In this document: positions 9,800 to 20,289 of the stretch, piece after piece
How positions within the stretch are numbered: position 1 is the first letter of the stretch
Layout of the letters: every line of letters starts with the position of its first letter
Assembly: GCA_920105625.2 (NCBI GenBank)
Contig: OV050030.1
Span: forward strand, 347,307,477 to 347,371,476
Source: Clusia tigrina
Lineage: Eukaryota > Arthropoda > Insecta > Diptera > Clusiidae
Direction: 5' to 3'
Length of the DNA stretch: 64,000 nucleotides
Translations under genes and position numbers: made by a program
Notes under the pieces: model-generated
What the model was told of the DNA's origin: nothing
The model's input: only the letters and a program-made list of their open reading frames with translations
The model's database searches: none

Positions 9800-11186
9800 T
9801 TAGTTTCTTCTCCTTCGCATTGCACTCCGCCAGGGCATGTCTGACAGGAGTACTTTGTCGGAGTCTTCTGTTTCAGCGGTCAGTTTTAGCGCTTTAAGGT
9901 TGATGGCGTCGATGTCCTCGCTTTCGACAACTAGAACGCTGACATCGGCTGCCGGCCTCTCGCTCCTGACCACTTCTTCTGCCACCTCTTTTAGGATCTC
10001 CTCTGCGTCGGCTGAGTTTTGCTCAAATGTGGCCACTGCATCTGGAGGATTACCAATTACACGTTCTTTGTGTAGATGGATCTTGCCAAATTTGTAGGCC
10101 ACTCTACAATCATTGGCTTTGATCGCTTCAAGCGATCGGCCATCAATGCTGATCGTTAGCAGCTTGCCGTTCTTCTCGTCCTTACTACTGAAGATTCTCC
10201 AGAGCTTGGAGCTCAGCGCTTTGTTCTGAGTTACCATCAAATCGAGGAGTTTCTTGTCGTCGTTTCCAGCTGCTCGCGGAAGGTATACCGTCATCAGATG
10301 TACACCAGGGATAGCATCTCCAGTGCACGTCGTCAGCTCTGTCCCCTTCCAACCAGGTAACGTCGTCTTCACCCATTCAGCAGCCGCATCGGTGGAGCAA
10401 TCGATCAGGATGAAGCCTGGTCGAAAGTGGATGCCCCCAAATTCAAGTTCGGTTTCAGAACCCTTGAACATTTCGTCCATAAATAAATTTTCGAGTTGCC
10501 CCTGCTCCTCACGCGAAAGGATGACCTCCGGGAAAGAATTTGGTATTACAGCTAGCCTAACGTCTTTGGTGACGCTGGCGTAAGTGTCACCCGCCTTCCT
10601 GGTGGCCGCCTCTGGTTTCGGTGCGGCTTTTGTCAAACTTCTCTTCATGGCAACCCCTGGTGCAGTATCACAAGCCCTGCTTTTTTTGGCGGAGTTGCCC
10701 TCAGTTGGACTGATTTCAATAGCGCCCCTTTTAATTACGTCAGATGTGGTCTTCGCGCGATTGAGCACTTTCTGTTTGGCTTCTTCGGGCGTTAAGCCCT
10801 CGTTGAGATAGCGCAGATACCATTTAGTACCCGCCCACTAAAACCTGTACTTTTCCTGGCAGTGCCGAAGCCGGGAAGCTGCCCCTTCTGTTCAGTACTC
10901 GTCGAGGGCTGTGTATTTGTGGCCTTGGATGTCGAAGCACCCTCAGCACCCACAGTTCCCGACTTTCCTTCTGTTTCACGGGTCCAGTTGCCGTCCGTGG
11001 CGCAGGCGCAGAGTTGTTATCTCTGTTACCTTTGCCCTCCGTCTGTCCTCTCCTGTTGGAAGTTAGAACGTGGCGCTCAGTATTAAGAACATTACGTTCC
11101 ACCTGATTCGCCAGATGAGTTGCAGAATGTGTACCTGCTAGTTTATTTAGTTTGTTTAAATTTGGTGTTTCCATATTTAATCCCAC
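9800..11186 (-). pseudogene. LOA-like LINE ORF1 with DUF4780-like domain
   Basis: Two readings, 11186-10824 and 10768-9800, belong to one ORF1 with a frameshift between them. The first part is polar and rich in Asn, Arg and Pro. The second contains a region resembling DUF4780, common in fly LINE ORF1 products (FPEVILSREEQGQLENLFMD, GIHFRPGFILIDCSTDAAAE, HLMTVYLPRAAG, LWRIFSSKDEKNGKLLTISI). It is expected to bind element RNA. It ends 10 bases before the ORF2 start, typical of tightly spaced LINE ORFs. Confidence 0.78.
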
Positions 11187-11299
11187 GAGTGTGGGGGTCA
11201 GAAGGTTCGCCGTGTCATAGCCCCCAGTAACACGGTAAGCCCATGGTCACTCACTGAGGCGGGCAGGTATCAGTGAGGTGCGACGTTAGAATACAGTAT

Positions 11300-11640
11300 G
11301 ATAACCCCTAACTGCAAACATCAAGCCGATGGACGCGTGCTATCCCGGCTTAGAGGGAGTGTTTTACGACCACCTGTTGATTTTGACAAAAGCGAAACGA
11401 TTGCAAAGGCGTGTAGAAGAATTTCAAATATTCCCAAAAAAAATTAAACAAAATTATAAAATTACAATAGTAACAACAAAAAGTAAGAAATTAAATAAAT
11501 TAAAAAGGAAAAGATACATAATAACAACAATGAGAAATATTAAGGCAAAGATAATAAATATTAAGAACTTGACGGAAAACCAAGGGCTACTAAGAGTACA
11601 ACTGGGACCAGCAATAGCAGTACTAAATTAAAATATTATA
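11300..11640. other. A-rich stretch without identified gene
   Basis: The open reading at 11329-11631 is composed almost wholly of Lys, Ile, Asn and Thr after residue 30, which reflects A-rich DNA. I do not recognise a protein. The first 40 bases may still belong to the 5' UTR of the LOA-like LINE. Confidence 0.4.
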
Positions 11641-11851
11641 ATTATTATTTTTATTATTATACCTTACACCATAATTAATTATGAGTGCAAGGTATTGGGG
11701 GAATGAGTACTAGCTACAGAGGCTTTCGACTCAAAGAGAAAAAGATTTTATAGAAAGAAGCATTTTGGGGACCAAGCCCGTGGAAGGATTTGAACATGCA
11801 ACCCTCGGGGATTGAGTCTAGCATACGTACCACTAGACCAAAGAGGGCTGG
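11632..11851 (-). mobile_element. tRNA-derived SINE
   Basis: On the - strand the unit starts with a tRNA-like head. It has an A box (TGGTCTAGTGG, 11840-11830) and a B box (TGTTCAAATCC, 11796-11786) at tRNA-like spacing. A body of about 110 bases follows, and the unit ends in an ATT-rich simple repeat (about 11662-11632). The acceptor arm pairs only in its outer four positions and the D and anticodon arms do not fold well, so it is not a working tRNA. Pol III would transcribe it, and a LINE would supply mobility. No clear target duplication is visible. Confidence 0.55.
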
Positions 11852-11983
11852 ATAAATAACAAAATACACATTATGGATTTTGACCGTTAAAAAACAAATG
11901 TAGAAAACATGGAAAACTCTATAACAATATAAGATGGCCATAGCACTATTTCAGGACCCATCAAAATCACTAAACTTAAATTA

Positions 11984-12129
11984 GAACAATTACAAGAAAA
12001 ATAACAATCAATAATACATTCAGTAATAAATGGAGCAGGGCGTATCAACGGATGAGGAACAATTACAAGAAAAATAACAATCAATAATACATTCAGAAAT
12101 AAATAGAGCATGGCCTATCAACGGATTTG
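11984..12129. repeat. Two-copy tandem repeat, period 73
   Basis: The segment starting GAACAATTACAAGAAAAATA at 11984 is repeated from 12057 with a few substitutions (TGGAGCAGGG against TAGAGCATGG). Its function is unknown. It lies just upstream of a gypsy RNase H scrap and may belong to that element. Confidence 0.8.
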
Positions 12130-12134
12130 GAACT

Positions 12135-12285
12135 GCTGTTAAATTCCGCAGAGGAGAAATATGCCTTAATTGTTTAGCCCCTGCAGAAGCTTCGTATGGC
12201 GCAAGGTCTCTTGATATTTACACCGATTACCAGCCGTTAACGTGTGCAATGTCAGACAAGAATGTAATGGAAATTGGAGACGGTG
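12135..12285 (+). pseudogene. Ty3/gypsy RNase H scrap
   Basis: The reading contains SAEEKYALIV, then LQKLR, and after a frame change SLDIYTDYQPLTCAMSDKNV, a gypsy RNase H strand with the conserved TDxxPL box. It lacks the rest of pol. It resembles Osvaldo/Ulysses-like wording, but the fragment is too short to classify. Confidence 0.65.
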
Positions 12286-13287
12286 TCATACTAGCCAAAC
12301 TGTACCCAATCTAAAACGAGTAAAGAAGTTTGTTAGACCGATTTCGAAATACCCTTTATCTTTCCTTGTGCATGCGAGTTCAACAATGGGAATGTGTTCT
12401 TCATAAATCAGCATTAGAAGCATATCTAATGTAGTTTTCGGTAAGGTATTGATTATATTAGTGGGACGCGTGGCCTTTATCGCATCGACCACATTGCTTG
12501 TATGTTTTTGTAGGGCCAATTTACTAATATAAAATTTCGTCCAAAATTTGTGTATAGGCCGTAATTTATAATAATATGTCAATAGTGGGCGTGGCTCTCA
12601 AAATAACACGCCTTCCTGCGCAATTTCCTTGATGAATCTTTAATAGGAACCTAGTAATGAGTTTTGGCTAATTGTGGGTGTGGCAGTAGTATTATGATCT
12701 CCATATTATGTACACACTATTTTGGACCCATGTATATTTCTTCCGATAGCAGTCCGATATTATTCCGACAGCATCAATACGAGCATAGGTAGGCTAATTT
12801 CAATTTTAAACCCGAAAGTTCCTTTAATCAAAAGTGGGCGTGCCTTTTCCCTCATCAACCCCAGATAGCTTTTTAATGTCCACATCTTCCCTCCCAAAAA
12901 AATTTCGTCCATAAATCTCTACCAGATCTTAAGTTATGAATGTTAGTTAATTGTGGGCGTGGCCGTTAATATATACCGCCCTCATTTTGCATAGTATTTA
13001 GTAGGACCCACATCTCCATAACTGCCAAATTGCGTCCCTATTCCATAAATTGATAAATAGGACCGAAATTGTAGTCATTTTAAAAAAGGTGAGAAATGTT
13101 CCTTATATAGGAGAAAAGTTCCTTAGAATGTAGGCGCGGTCCTTGTTAAAATCTGCCCATATTTTTATCTTTGTCCTGACTATACTTTTGCAAAATTTCG
13201 TTAAGATAGCTTTAACGTTGTAGAAAAAAAGTGGTCACAGACGGACATATGGACAGACAAAATAAGAATTGCTTACAAATAAGCAGT
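12286..13287. other. Noncoding repeat-derived stretch with GTGGGCGTGG motifs
   Basis: Motifs related to GTGGGCGTGGC recur near 12584, 12674, 12834, 12954 and 13128, in otherwise AT-rich sequence. They are followed by AGACGGACATATGGACAGAC near 13237. Such phrases are frequent in dispersed repeats of higher flies. No coding region is recognised. The 98-residue - strand frame at 12286-12582 shows no known domain. Confidence 0.5.
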
Positions 13288-13316
13288 CAATAAATAAATA
13301 AATAAATAAATAAATA
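13288..13316. repeat. AAAT microsatellite
   Basis: About seven uninterrupted AAAT/AATA units. A simple repeat that could be the tail of a decayed element. Confidence 0.9.
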
Positions 13317-13711
13317 TGTCCATACCTACCATTCCTCCTTCTTTAAATTGCAACCCCTCTCAAAAACACCAAATTAGTATACCTTTTTTAGTTTTTTAAA
13401 GTTAAAAGGTATAACAAATCTGAGTCAAAAAAGAACAAATCCGGCTGAGAAGTTTTTTAGTACAAAATCTTGCGCTTCTAACGCCATCTAGCATAACCAT
13501 TATACTGCGTGAGATAGAGGTTGCGAAAGCTATATATTGAACAAATAATGGATATCTTTTTACTACACCTATTAATAATTAGGAAATTTTTTTTTTCATA
13601 TATGTAATACAAAATATTTTTATACTCATAGATATATATATGCATTATGGATATCATATATTTTTTATAAAAAAAAAACCAGTGATCAAACGGAAATTCA
13701 GAATTTGCACT
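13317..13711. other. AT-rich interval, nothing identified
   Basis: No domain, repeat partner or RNA gene is recognised. The 81-residue - strand frame here is low-complexity and follows the AT richness. Confidence 0.5.
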
Positions 13712-14741
13712 TGTGAGGATCAAAATTTACAAACATAAATTTTGCCTCACAACAAAACCAACCAGCGCAGTTTAGGAACCTATATACACACACACGCCAT
13801 GAGTAACAAACCCAAGTATGGCATTTAAGAAAATAGCAAAAGTCTACACGACTAATGCAACGTAATATTGAATTAATACATATGGATTATTACAACAAAT
13901 ACACGTAAAGCCAAGAAGTTGAGTACCCAGTAGGAACCGAGCTTGCCGAATACGTTCGTTCGCTAAAGAATACGATATCATAAAGAATCGTATATCAACA
14001 ACATGTAGAAACGAATTCAAAACACAAAAGTAGCACGACAGAACGATCGCTACGCATGCCACCAGTACGGATAAAACACAAAGAGAAAAAGAAGAAAATT
14101 ATACATAAAATAATTTGTACCACTGGAATATGTTGAGTGATGGAAAAAATCGACAAAGCTGCAAAGGTGAACGAAGGGCAAATATCCACAATAACAAAAC
14201 ACTATTAAAGGTCGCCAAAGGACAAATGCTTAGGATAACAACAAACAGAAGTACAACAACAAAGCGATGAAGGTGATCAAAGGACAAATACTCAGGGCAG
14301 CAACAAACAGAAGAACAACAACAAAGCGGCGAAGGTTATCAAAGCAACAACAACGAGCATGGCTTAGCAACAAGCGAAGCCGACCAACGGGAGTGGAACG
14401 TTGAACAGCGGCCCGCCAACAACCGTATACACTGGCGGTGGTGATCGTTTAAGACTATATAAGCCGTGTAGTTCAAGGAGTAGGTCTCTTTTTACCGCCG
14501 ACGACATCAGACCTGCTCTTTTGCTGCATACCGCCGAAGAGATCAGACCTCTCGTGTACTCCAAACCGCCGAATATATCAGAGCCTCTTTTGCCACATAA
14601 CGCCGACTGGACAAGACCTATTCTACTAGACACATACACTACGAACTCTGGTTTTCAATCGTTTTCTCACTGAGACACAAACGATACAGAGACTTACAGA
14701 CTTAGTGAGAACATCTGGTTTTCAATCGTTTTCTCACTAAG

Positions 14742-14866
14742 TGTTAATTATTAAGTTATTTACATGTAAGTACTCTTTACGGTATAAGAACAGGTTAAGG
14801 TGTTGTGTTAAGTTAAGTGATTTAATAAATCAGTTCAGTACCAACCACCTAAGCGACTACATTGCA
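14742..14866 (+). repeat. 5' LTR of Kabuki-like element
   Basis: These 125 bases match 16129-16258 apart from a small gap near the start and scattered substitutions. TGGAGACGACACCGACC at 14868-14884 lies where the primer-binding site should be, but the deletion makes its identity unsure. Confidence 0.85.
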
Positions 14867-14883
14867 GTGGAGACGACACCGAC

Positions 14884-15812
14884 CTAGTGTTCTTGGGTAT
14901 AGTAAAATCTAAAGCTTTAGCTAGATCATACGCATGGTAGCCTAAAATGGATAGTGATATTGAAGCATTGGTTGCGAGATGTTTTCCTTGTAAAATTATA
15001 CAAGAAAGCCCAAACAAAAGTAGATTAATCCCTTGGATGCCACCAGAAACGCCTTGGTCGCGTATCCATATAGATTTTGCCGGGCCCAAGAAAAGTTTTT
15101 ATTTCTCATTATAGATGCACATTCAAAGTGGGTGGAAGTCTTTAAAACGAAGCAAATTACCACAATTTTTACAATTTCCAATTTGAGGGAGATGTTCAGT
15201 AGGTTTGGGTTGGTTGACACTTTGGTTAGTGACAACGGCCGACAATTTGCAGCCAGTGAGTTCAAACGGTTTTTAGAGTTGAATGTTATTAGGCATGTAC
15301 TCACACCACCAGGGTTTCCAGCTACGAACGGGCAGGCGGAAAATTTTGTAAAGACATTTAAAAAATCGTTAGAGGCAAGCCTGAGCGCCAACCCAGGAGA
15401 AAACATAGACATAATCATTAGCAGGTTTTTGTTCGATTATCGATCAGCACAGCATTGCACAACTGGGGAATCGCCAGCTAAGGTTTTGTTAGGAAGAGAG
15501 TTAAAGAATCGCTTCAGCCTCTTAAAACCTCCTATGGTGAAAGATATGATAATAAAGAAGCAGTTAGGTAATGTAAAATATCATAGAGGCACTAGAAAGA
15601 AGCTATTTGAGGAAGGTTCTCCCGTTTTTATAAGGGACTATTCAGATACAAATAAAAAGACGTGGCGACAGGCCACAGTCAGGGAGCGATTGGGTCCGTG
15701 CACTTACAATTGCACGATCGCCCACACTAACAGAATTATTAAGAGGCACCTCGATCAAATGATTCCGGACTATAATATTGTAAACGATCCAAACGCCGGT
15801 CATCCTATATAA
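14884..15812 (+). pseudogene. Kabuki-like integrase
   Basis: The reading begins near the integrase zinc region (GIVKSKALARSYAW, then a stop). It continues with EALVARCFPC, LIPWMPPETPWSRIHIDFAG and, after a frameshift near 15095, FLIIDAHSKWVEVFKTKQ. The catalytic triad positions are visible: Asp in IDFAG, Asp in VSDNGRQFAASEF and Glu in NGQAENFVKTFKK. The C-terminal part (ESPAKVLLGRELKNRFSLLK, RHLDQMIPDYN) is open to 15812. Wording fits the CsRn1/Kabuki branch of Ty3/gypsy. One stop and one frameshift make it inactive. Confidence 0.85.
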
Positions 15813-16128
15813 GAATCGAATTGTATATCGGAAAACGAAGTCAAAGCAACTGAAACCAGCATTGGTCCAAATCATAACACATCAGCTGTGGGGAATGGTG
15901 GGGGCTCAGATGTGCCGGAGACCTCGCCAAAAACGCCAAGACTTTTGCGAGAACGTCGAGAAAAAATATATTATAAACAATAACCTTCGAAATACTTATT
16001 GTATTTTATTTATATGAATTTCTTTATATATAACCATTTAATACTAATTTTATTTTCTTTATTGGCATTTGATATAGAGATAAGTTCATAGATATTTCTT
16101 AAAATTGTATACAGCTTAGGGAGAGAGT
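15813..16128. other. 3' noncoding tail of the Kabuki-like element
   Basis: A short reading after the integrase stop ends in RLRERREKIYY near 15970, which may be the original C-terminus in another frame. AT-rich sequence and a purine tract follow. Confidence 0.5.
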
Positions 16129-16258
16129 TGTTAAATATTAAGTTATTTACATACATGTTATGTACTCTTTACGGTATAAGAACAGGTTAAGGTGTTGTGT
16201 TAAATTAAGTGATTTAATAAATTAGTTCAGTACCAACCACCTAAGCGACTACATTGCA
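16129..16258 (+). repeat. 3' LTR of Kabuki-like element
   Basis: This copy of 130 bases pairs with 14742-14866 and is followed by the CTAAG duplication. Confidence 0.87.
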
Positions 16259-16681
16259 CTAAGTAACATACGCTACGAGAACTTGAGGACTTAGGGAGAA
16301 CATCTGGTTTTCAATCGTTTTCTCGCTAAGACCCATACGCTACCAGAACTTTGAGCCTCAGGTAGAACATCTGGTTTTCAATCGTTTTCTCACTGAGACA
16401 CATAGATATGTAACGTGACAGTTCGCCTATATGGACAAGGACAACAAAATAAAACCTTAGCTAGGCACGCGAAGAGTAGTACCCCAAGTGATAGACCTAA
16501 GATCAATTGAATATTATTGTAAGGACTAACTAAGTCCGTAGTAGTAAACTTTATTAATATATTTTAAATAAATAAAGAAATTTTAACTATAATAACCCTG
16601 GTGGTATTCAATCTATAAATTTTCTGTACACGACCCCTGGACCGCTGAGTCTCCCCAGCTATAGAGAATAAGTCGTTAAAG

Positions 16682-16699
16682 TGGCGCCCGAGCAGGGAC
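16682..16699 (+). promoter_or_regulatory. Primer-binding site of G1, lysine tRNA type
   Basis: TGGCGCCCGAGCAGGGAC lies directly after the LTR end. It matches the complement of the 3' end of a lysine (UUU) tRNA with one mismatch. It fixes the element orientation as + and the LTR boundary at about 16680. Confidence 0.82.
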
Positions 16700-16957
16700 C
16701 CTGAGTAAAAGAAAACTATATCACAAGGAAACGCAGCGCATCAGACTCTGAGAATCAAACTATATCGCAAGGAAAATAAGCGCGTCAGACTCTGAAGAAA
16801 AAAAAAACTACAAATCGCAAGGAAACTCAGCGTGTGAGAGAATTTACCAGAGGAAAGAAAAGCTACGTCTAAGCAGTCACGCAGAATCCGGCCGAATTAG
16901 CGCCAGCATATAATACACATACAGATTGTCTTCATCGTCACCTAACTCTTTCACAGG

Positions 16958-18889
16958 ATGGTGAAGACAAGCTGGGTGTGCTTGCTACGTAAAGATGAGC
17001 TGGTGATCTTTGCTGATCAATTCGGTGTAGAGGAGACAGGCACCGTGGATGAAGTCCGTAAACGGCTTTCCGAGCTCTTCACTGAAACAGAGCTGACTCA
17101 GGATCAGAAAACCCTTTTGCAGAAGCTACAATCCAAGTACGTTAGGAGCACAACCCCAAGGCCAGCTGTGTCCATAGTTACCCGCGAAACGCTGGAACTG
17201 GACAGGCCAGAGGCATACGCAGGTGCAACACTAACGGCATAGAACTCAGGGGTACGGAGAACACTACAGCATTGCTCCGTGTCACCTGCAACAGTGAATC
17301 AACAGCACAACGGGGTTGTACAGTACGCCGATGTGATTCACAAGGTGACGAAGTGGTCCCTTAACTTTGACGGAGGGCGTGACCCACTAGCGTTTATAGA
17401 GGGAGTCGAGGAACTGGCAGAAGTTTACGACATAAATAAAGATTTCCTCCCGCGTACCATGCCTGAGCTGTTGAGAGAGAGCGCACTTATGTGGTACAGG
17501 AACAATAATCGAGCGTGGCGCGATTGGCGTACATATAGGAGAGACTTTCTAAAGTTCTTCTTGCCAGCACGATACATGGAGAAACTCGAAGACCAGATCC
17601 GCCAGCGTCACCAGAGACCCAGAGAAGTGTTCAAGCAGTTTGTGGTCGAACTGTAGAATCTAATGCAGCACTTGGATTATACCGAAAAACAGAAACTGGA
17701 GCGAATTTTCCAGAACAGCCTGCCAGAATACCAGCTATACCTGCGCTGCAGAGATTTCACATCACTAGAAGAGCTTATAGAAATGTCTGAAGACTTGGAG
17801 AGCATACGGGGAGGACGTGAACAACTACCAGCGCCACCCGTACAACGCCGAAGCGAGCAAGGTCCACCACGAGAGGTGAGGAACTGTCAGGTGACGGTAG
17901 AGAGCAAAGTGGTACCCATAGATCCCAGAACAGCCTGCCGGCGTTGTGGCAAAAATGGTCATAGAGCACGCATATGTCGCAACGCACAGATCCTGTTCTG
18001 TTGGGAGTGTGATCAAAGGGATGTGAGGACTATAGAGTGCTGCAAACTAAGAGCACCAACCGATCGAGAGCTAACGACGACAGAAACACAGCATGGCACA
18101 AAGCAGAGACAGCAGACTTCACCATTGGAAAACTTATTACACTGTGACGGACAACGAATCCGTGCCACCGTCTACAATGGCACAGAAACCATCACAGAAA
18201 CACTGGACACAGGGGCAACTCACAGTTTTGTGAGCAGAGAGCTAGCACGAAAGTTACCCGCTTCCACCGGCAAATTTGGAATATCCAATACCAGAGCGCG
18301 TATGGCAGACGGAAGTGCTAGGAGAGTCAGTGGGACATTGACAGCAACTGTAAGGCTTGGAGAGCAGGCATGCGAGCAAGAGCTACTTATCATGCGTGAC
18401 TCCATTAATGAGCTACTCCTTGGACTAGACTGCATGGCAAGCCTAGGAAGGAACAATTGCGTGCAACCCCGAGATATTGCAATGTGCACGACAATTCGTT
18501 TTGAGAATGCCCCATATACCCATGCAACACTTTCCAACAGGTACACCAGCGACAAAAATTCTGAGGTAAAAAGACACAACGGAGAATACACAGAGAACCA
18601 ACAAATTCGCAAACACACAACACCAAGAACAAAGATGTCTCACACGAACGAATTCACCTGCCACGGACTATGCCCAGCGAAACCCCACAGCGAATCCCAC
18701 AAAGGCATATACAGAAGGACCGAACACAAATCAAAATATGGGCCTCGGAAAAAGGACGCGAGCACACCAAAACTAGAGGAGCTGTCACAGCTAAGACAAA
18801 ATACAATCAGTGCAATCAGGGTATTTAACAATCGAACATCATTCCGCAAAGTCAGAACCAATGCGAAACAACCGAAACATACCACGTAG
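16958..18889 (+). pseudogene. G1 gag and protease, one frame with two nonsense codons
   Basis: The start at 16958 follows a leader of about 260 bases after the primer-binding site. All of 16958-18889 is in one frame, broken only by stops at 17240-17242 and 17654-17656. The capsid region reads through DPLAFIEGVEELAEVYDINK, WYRNNNRAWRDWRTYRRDF and PEYQLYLRCRDFTSLEELIE. The knuckle CRRCGKNGHRARIC is complete; a second Cys cluster (CWECDQ) lacks its His. Aspartic protease follows: LDTGATHSFVSRELARKL and ELLLGLDCMASLG. After about residue 500 the frame is rich in Thr, Lys and Asn, with no domain recognised. Confidence 0.86.
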
Positions 18890-19204
18890 ACACCGCGACA
18901 GATCTAGGGACAACCACCGTGCAATCAAGTGCACCAAACACAGCAGAAGCCATGGCAAGAGGGATAAACGTGACTACAATAGCCACCAATCCAACAGAAT
19001 TAAACAACAGAGGCAGTCAACAGAGAAGCATACGACAAACACAGGCACCTTATTCACATTCCAAAACTTAGAAGAGCTACAAGGACCAAAAATAGGTGAT
19101 ATACCACAAAACTTAGTAGCTAAAGTTTTGGAGATAGAATTAAGGCGAGACGCATACCGAGTGACCCTCAACTGTGACGCTGTCATCGTTTTTCATCGTC
19201 GGTA
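18890..19204 (+). other. G1 post-protease remnant
   Basis: Another frame (18810-19205) is open here and ends NCDAVIVFHRR just before the right LTR. The last part, from FTFQNLEELQG, may be a remnant of a protein encoded at the element's 3' end; I do not recognise it. This is where RT, RNase H and integrase have been deleted. Confidence 0.45.
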
Positions 19205-20078
19205 AAGTGGACCAAAATTTACAAACATAAATTTTGTCTCACAACAAAACCAACGAGCGCAGTTTCGCAACCTATATACACACACACGCCATGATTAACA
19301 AACCCAAGTATGGCATTCAAGAAAATAGCAAAAGTCTACACGACTAATACAACGCAACATGGAATTAATCCATATGGATTATTACGTAAAGCCAATAAGT
19401 TGAGTACCCAGTAGGAACCGAGCTTGCCGAATACGTTCGTTCGCTAAAGAACATATCAACAACATGTAGAAACGAATTCAAAACACAAAAGTAGCACGAC
19501 AGAACGATCGCTACGCATGCCACCAGTACGGACAAACCACAAAGAGAAAAAGAAGAAAAGTATACATAAAATTATTTGTACCACTTGAATATGTTGAGTG
19601 ATGGAAAAAATCGACAAAGCTGCAAAGGTGAACGAAGGGCAAATGTCCACAATAACAAAACACTATTGAAGGTCGCCAAAGGACAAATGCTTAGGATAAC
19701 AACAAACAGAAGTACAACAACAAAGCGGCGAAGGTTATCAAAGGACAAACCACTACAACAACAACGAGCATGGCTTAGCAACAAGCGAAGCCGACCAACG
19801 GGAGTGGAACGTTAAACAGCGGCTTGCCAACAACACTATACACTGGTAGTGGTGGTCGTTTTCAGACTATATAAGCCGTGTAGTTCAAGGAGTAGGTCTC
19901 TTTTTACCGCCGACGACATCAGACCTGCTCTTTTGCTGCATACCGCCGACGAGATCAGACCTCTCGTGTACTCCAAACCGCCGAATACATCAGAGCCTCT
20001 TTTGCTACATACCGCCGACTGGACAAGACCTATTCTACTAGACACATACGCTACGAACTCAGTGAGAACATCTGGTTT
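19205..20078 (+). repeat. 3' LTR of G1, truncated
   Basis: It matches 13712-14680 closely and shares the TATATACACACACACGCCAT phrase. It ends abruptly at about 20078 in the first 66-bp unit, then runs into unrelated sequence. Small gaps differ from the 5' copy (for instance near 19385 and 19455). Confidence 0.82.
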
Positions 20079-20289
20079 ATTATTCTAAAAATTTTCTTTT
20101 CTTTCACAGATTTTCTTTTAATTACCTTTGGCTTTCGTCGTTTCGCAGTATCTCTCAACTTTTCTGCTAGGATTATTTAACAGTTCTCACGGGTTCGGTC
20201 CTGTGCTAATTTTTTTAAAATAAAATTTGTATATACTGCTTTTAGGCACTCAGTTTTATTTTTATTCTTTCTTACCAAAACACCCGACT
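20079..20289. other. T-rich interval, nothing identified
   Basis: AT-rich sequence between the truncated G1 LTR and a decayed LINE. It may be upstream LINE sequence too decayed to read. Confidence 0.4.

Larger units (their letters stand above)
5345..11300 (-). mobile_element. LOA-like LINE number 1, interrupted
   Basis: Reading leftwards, the element has ORF1 (11186-9800), a short gap, then ORF2 (9790-7861 and 5667-5345) with endonuclease and RT. Its 3' end is cut by the mariner junction at about 5345. A second, longer member of the same group lies at 40.0-45.25 kb with an RNase H domain. The 5' boundary near 11300 is not defined, because no duplication can be matched once the 3' end is lost. 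Confidence 0.8.
14742..16258 (+). mobile_element. Kabuki/CsRn1-like LTR element, internally deleted
   Basis: Short LTRs at 14742-14866 and 16129-16258 start TGTTAA and end ACATTGCA. CTAAG flanks both sides (14737-14741 and 16259-16263). The interior keeps only integrase sequence and a short tail; gag, protease and RT are gone. A purine run, GGGAGAGAG (16119-16127), precedes the right LTR. The insertion is in the tandem-repeat part of the G1 LTR, so it postdates G1. Confidence 0.88.
14640..16400. repeat. 66-bp tandem repeat in the G1 LTR, four copies, split by an insertion
   Basis: The phrase CTGGTTTTCAATCGTTTTCT recurs near 14648, 14714, 16303 and 16369. Counting without the 1522-base insert-plus-duplication, the spacing is 66, 67 and 66 bases. 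The truncated right LTR stops inside the first unit, at about 20078. Confidence 0.85.
13712..16680 (+). repeat. 5' LTR of G1 (interrupted by Kabuki-like insert)
   Basis: The stretch 13712-14680 matches 19205-20070, sharing phrases such as CAAAATTTACAAACATAAAT and TAGTTCAAGGAGTAGGTCTC. The LTR contains a 66-bp tandem repeat split by the Kabuki-like insertion. It ends just before the primer-binding site at 16682. Without the insert and one duplication it would be about 1.44 kb, long for a gypsy LTR. Confidence 0.78.
13712..20078 (+). mobile_element. Ty3/gypsy element G1, long-LTR, internally deleted
   Basis: The left LTR (about 13712-16680, including a nested 1.5-kb Kabuki-like element) and a right LTR (about 19205-20078, truncated) match over roughly 900 bases. 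They enclose a primer-binding site, gag with zinc knuckle, and protease. RT, RNase H and integrase are absent: protease sequence passes within a few hundred bases into the right LTR. The element could only have moved with enzymes supplied in trans. Confidence 0.82.

Noticed and set aside
11770..11851. Functional tRNA gene
   Set aside because: A and B boxes are present but acceptor, D and anticodon arms do not fold properly; it has a SINE body and tail.
12286..12582. 98-residue - strand frame as a host gene
   Set aside because: No domain recognised, no splice or start context, and it lies in repeat-like sequence with GTGGGCGTGG motifs.
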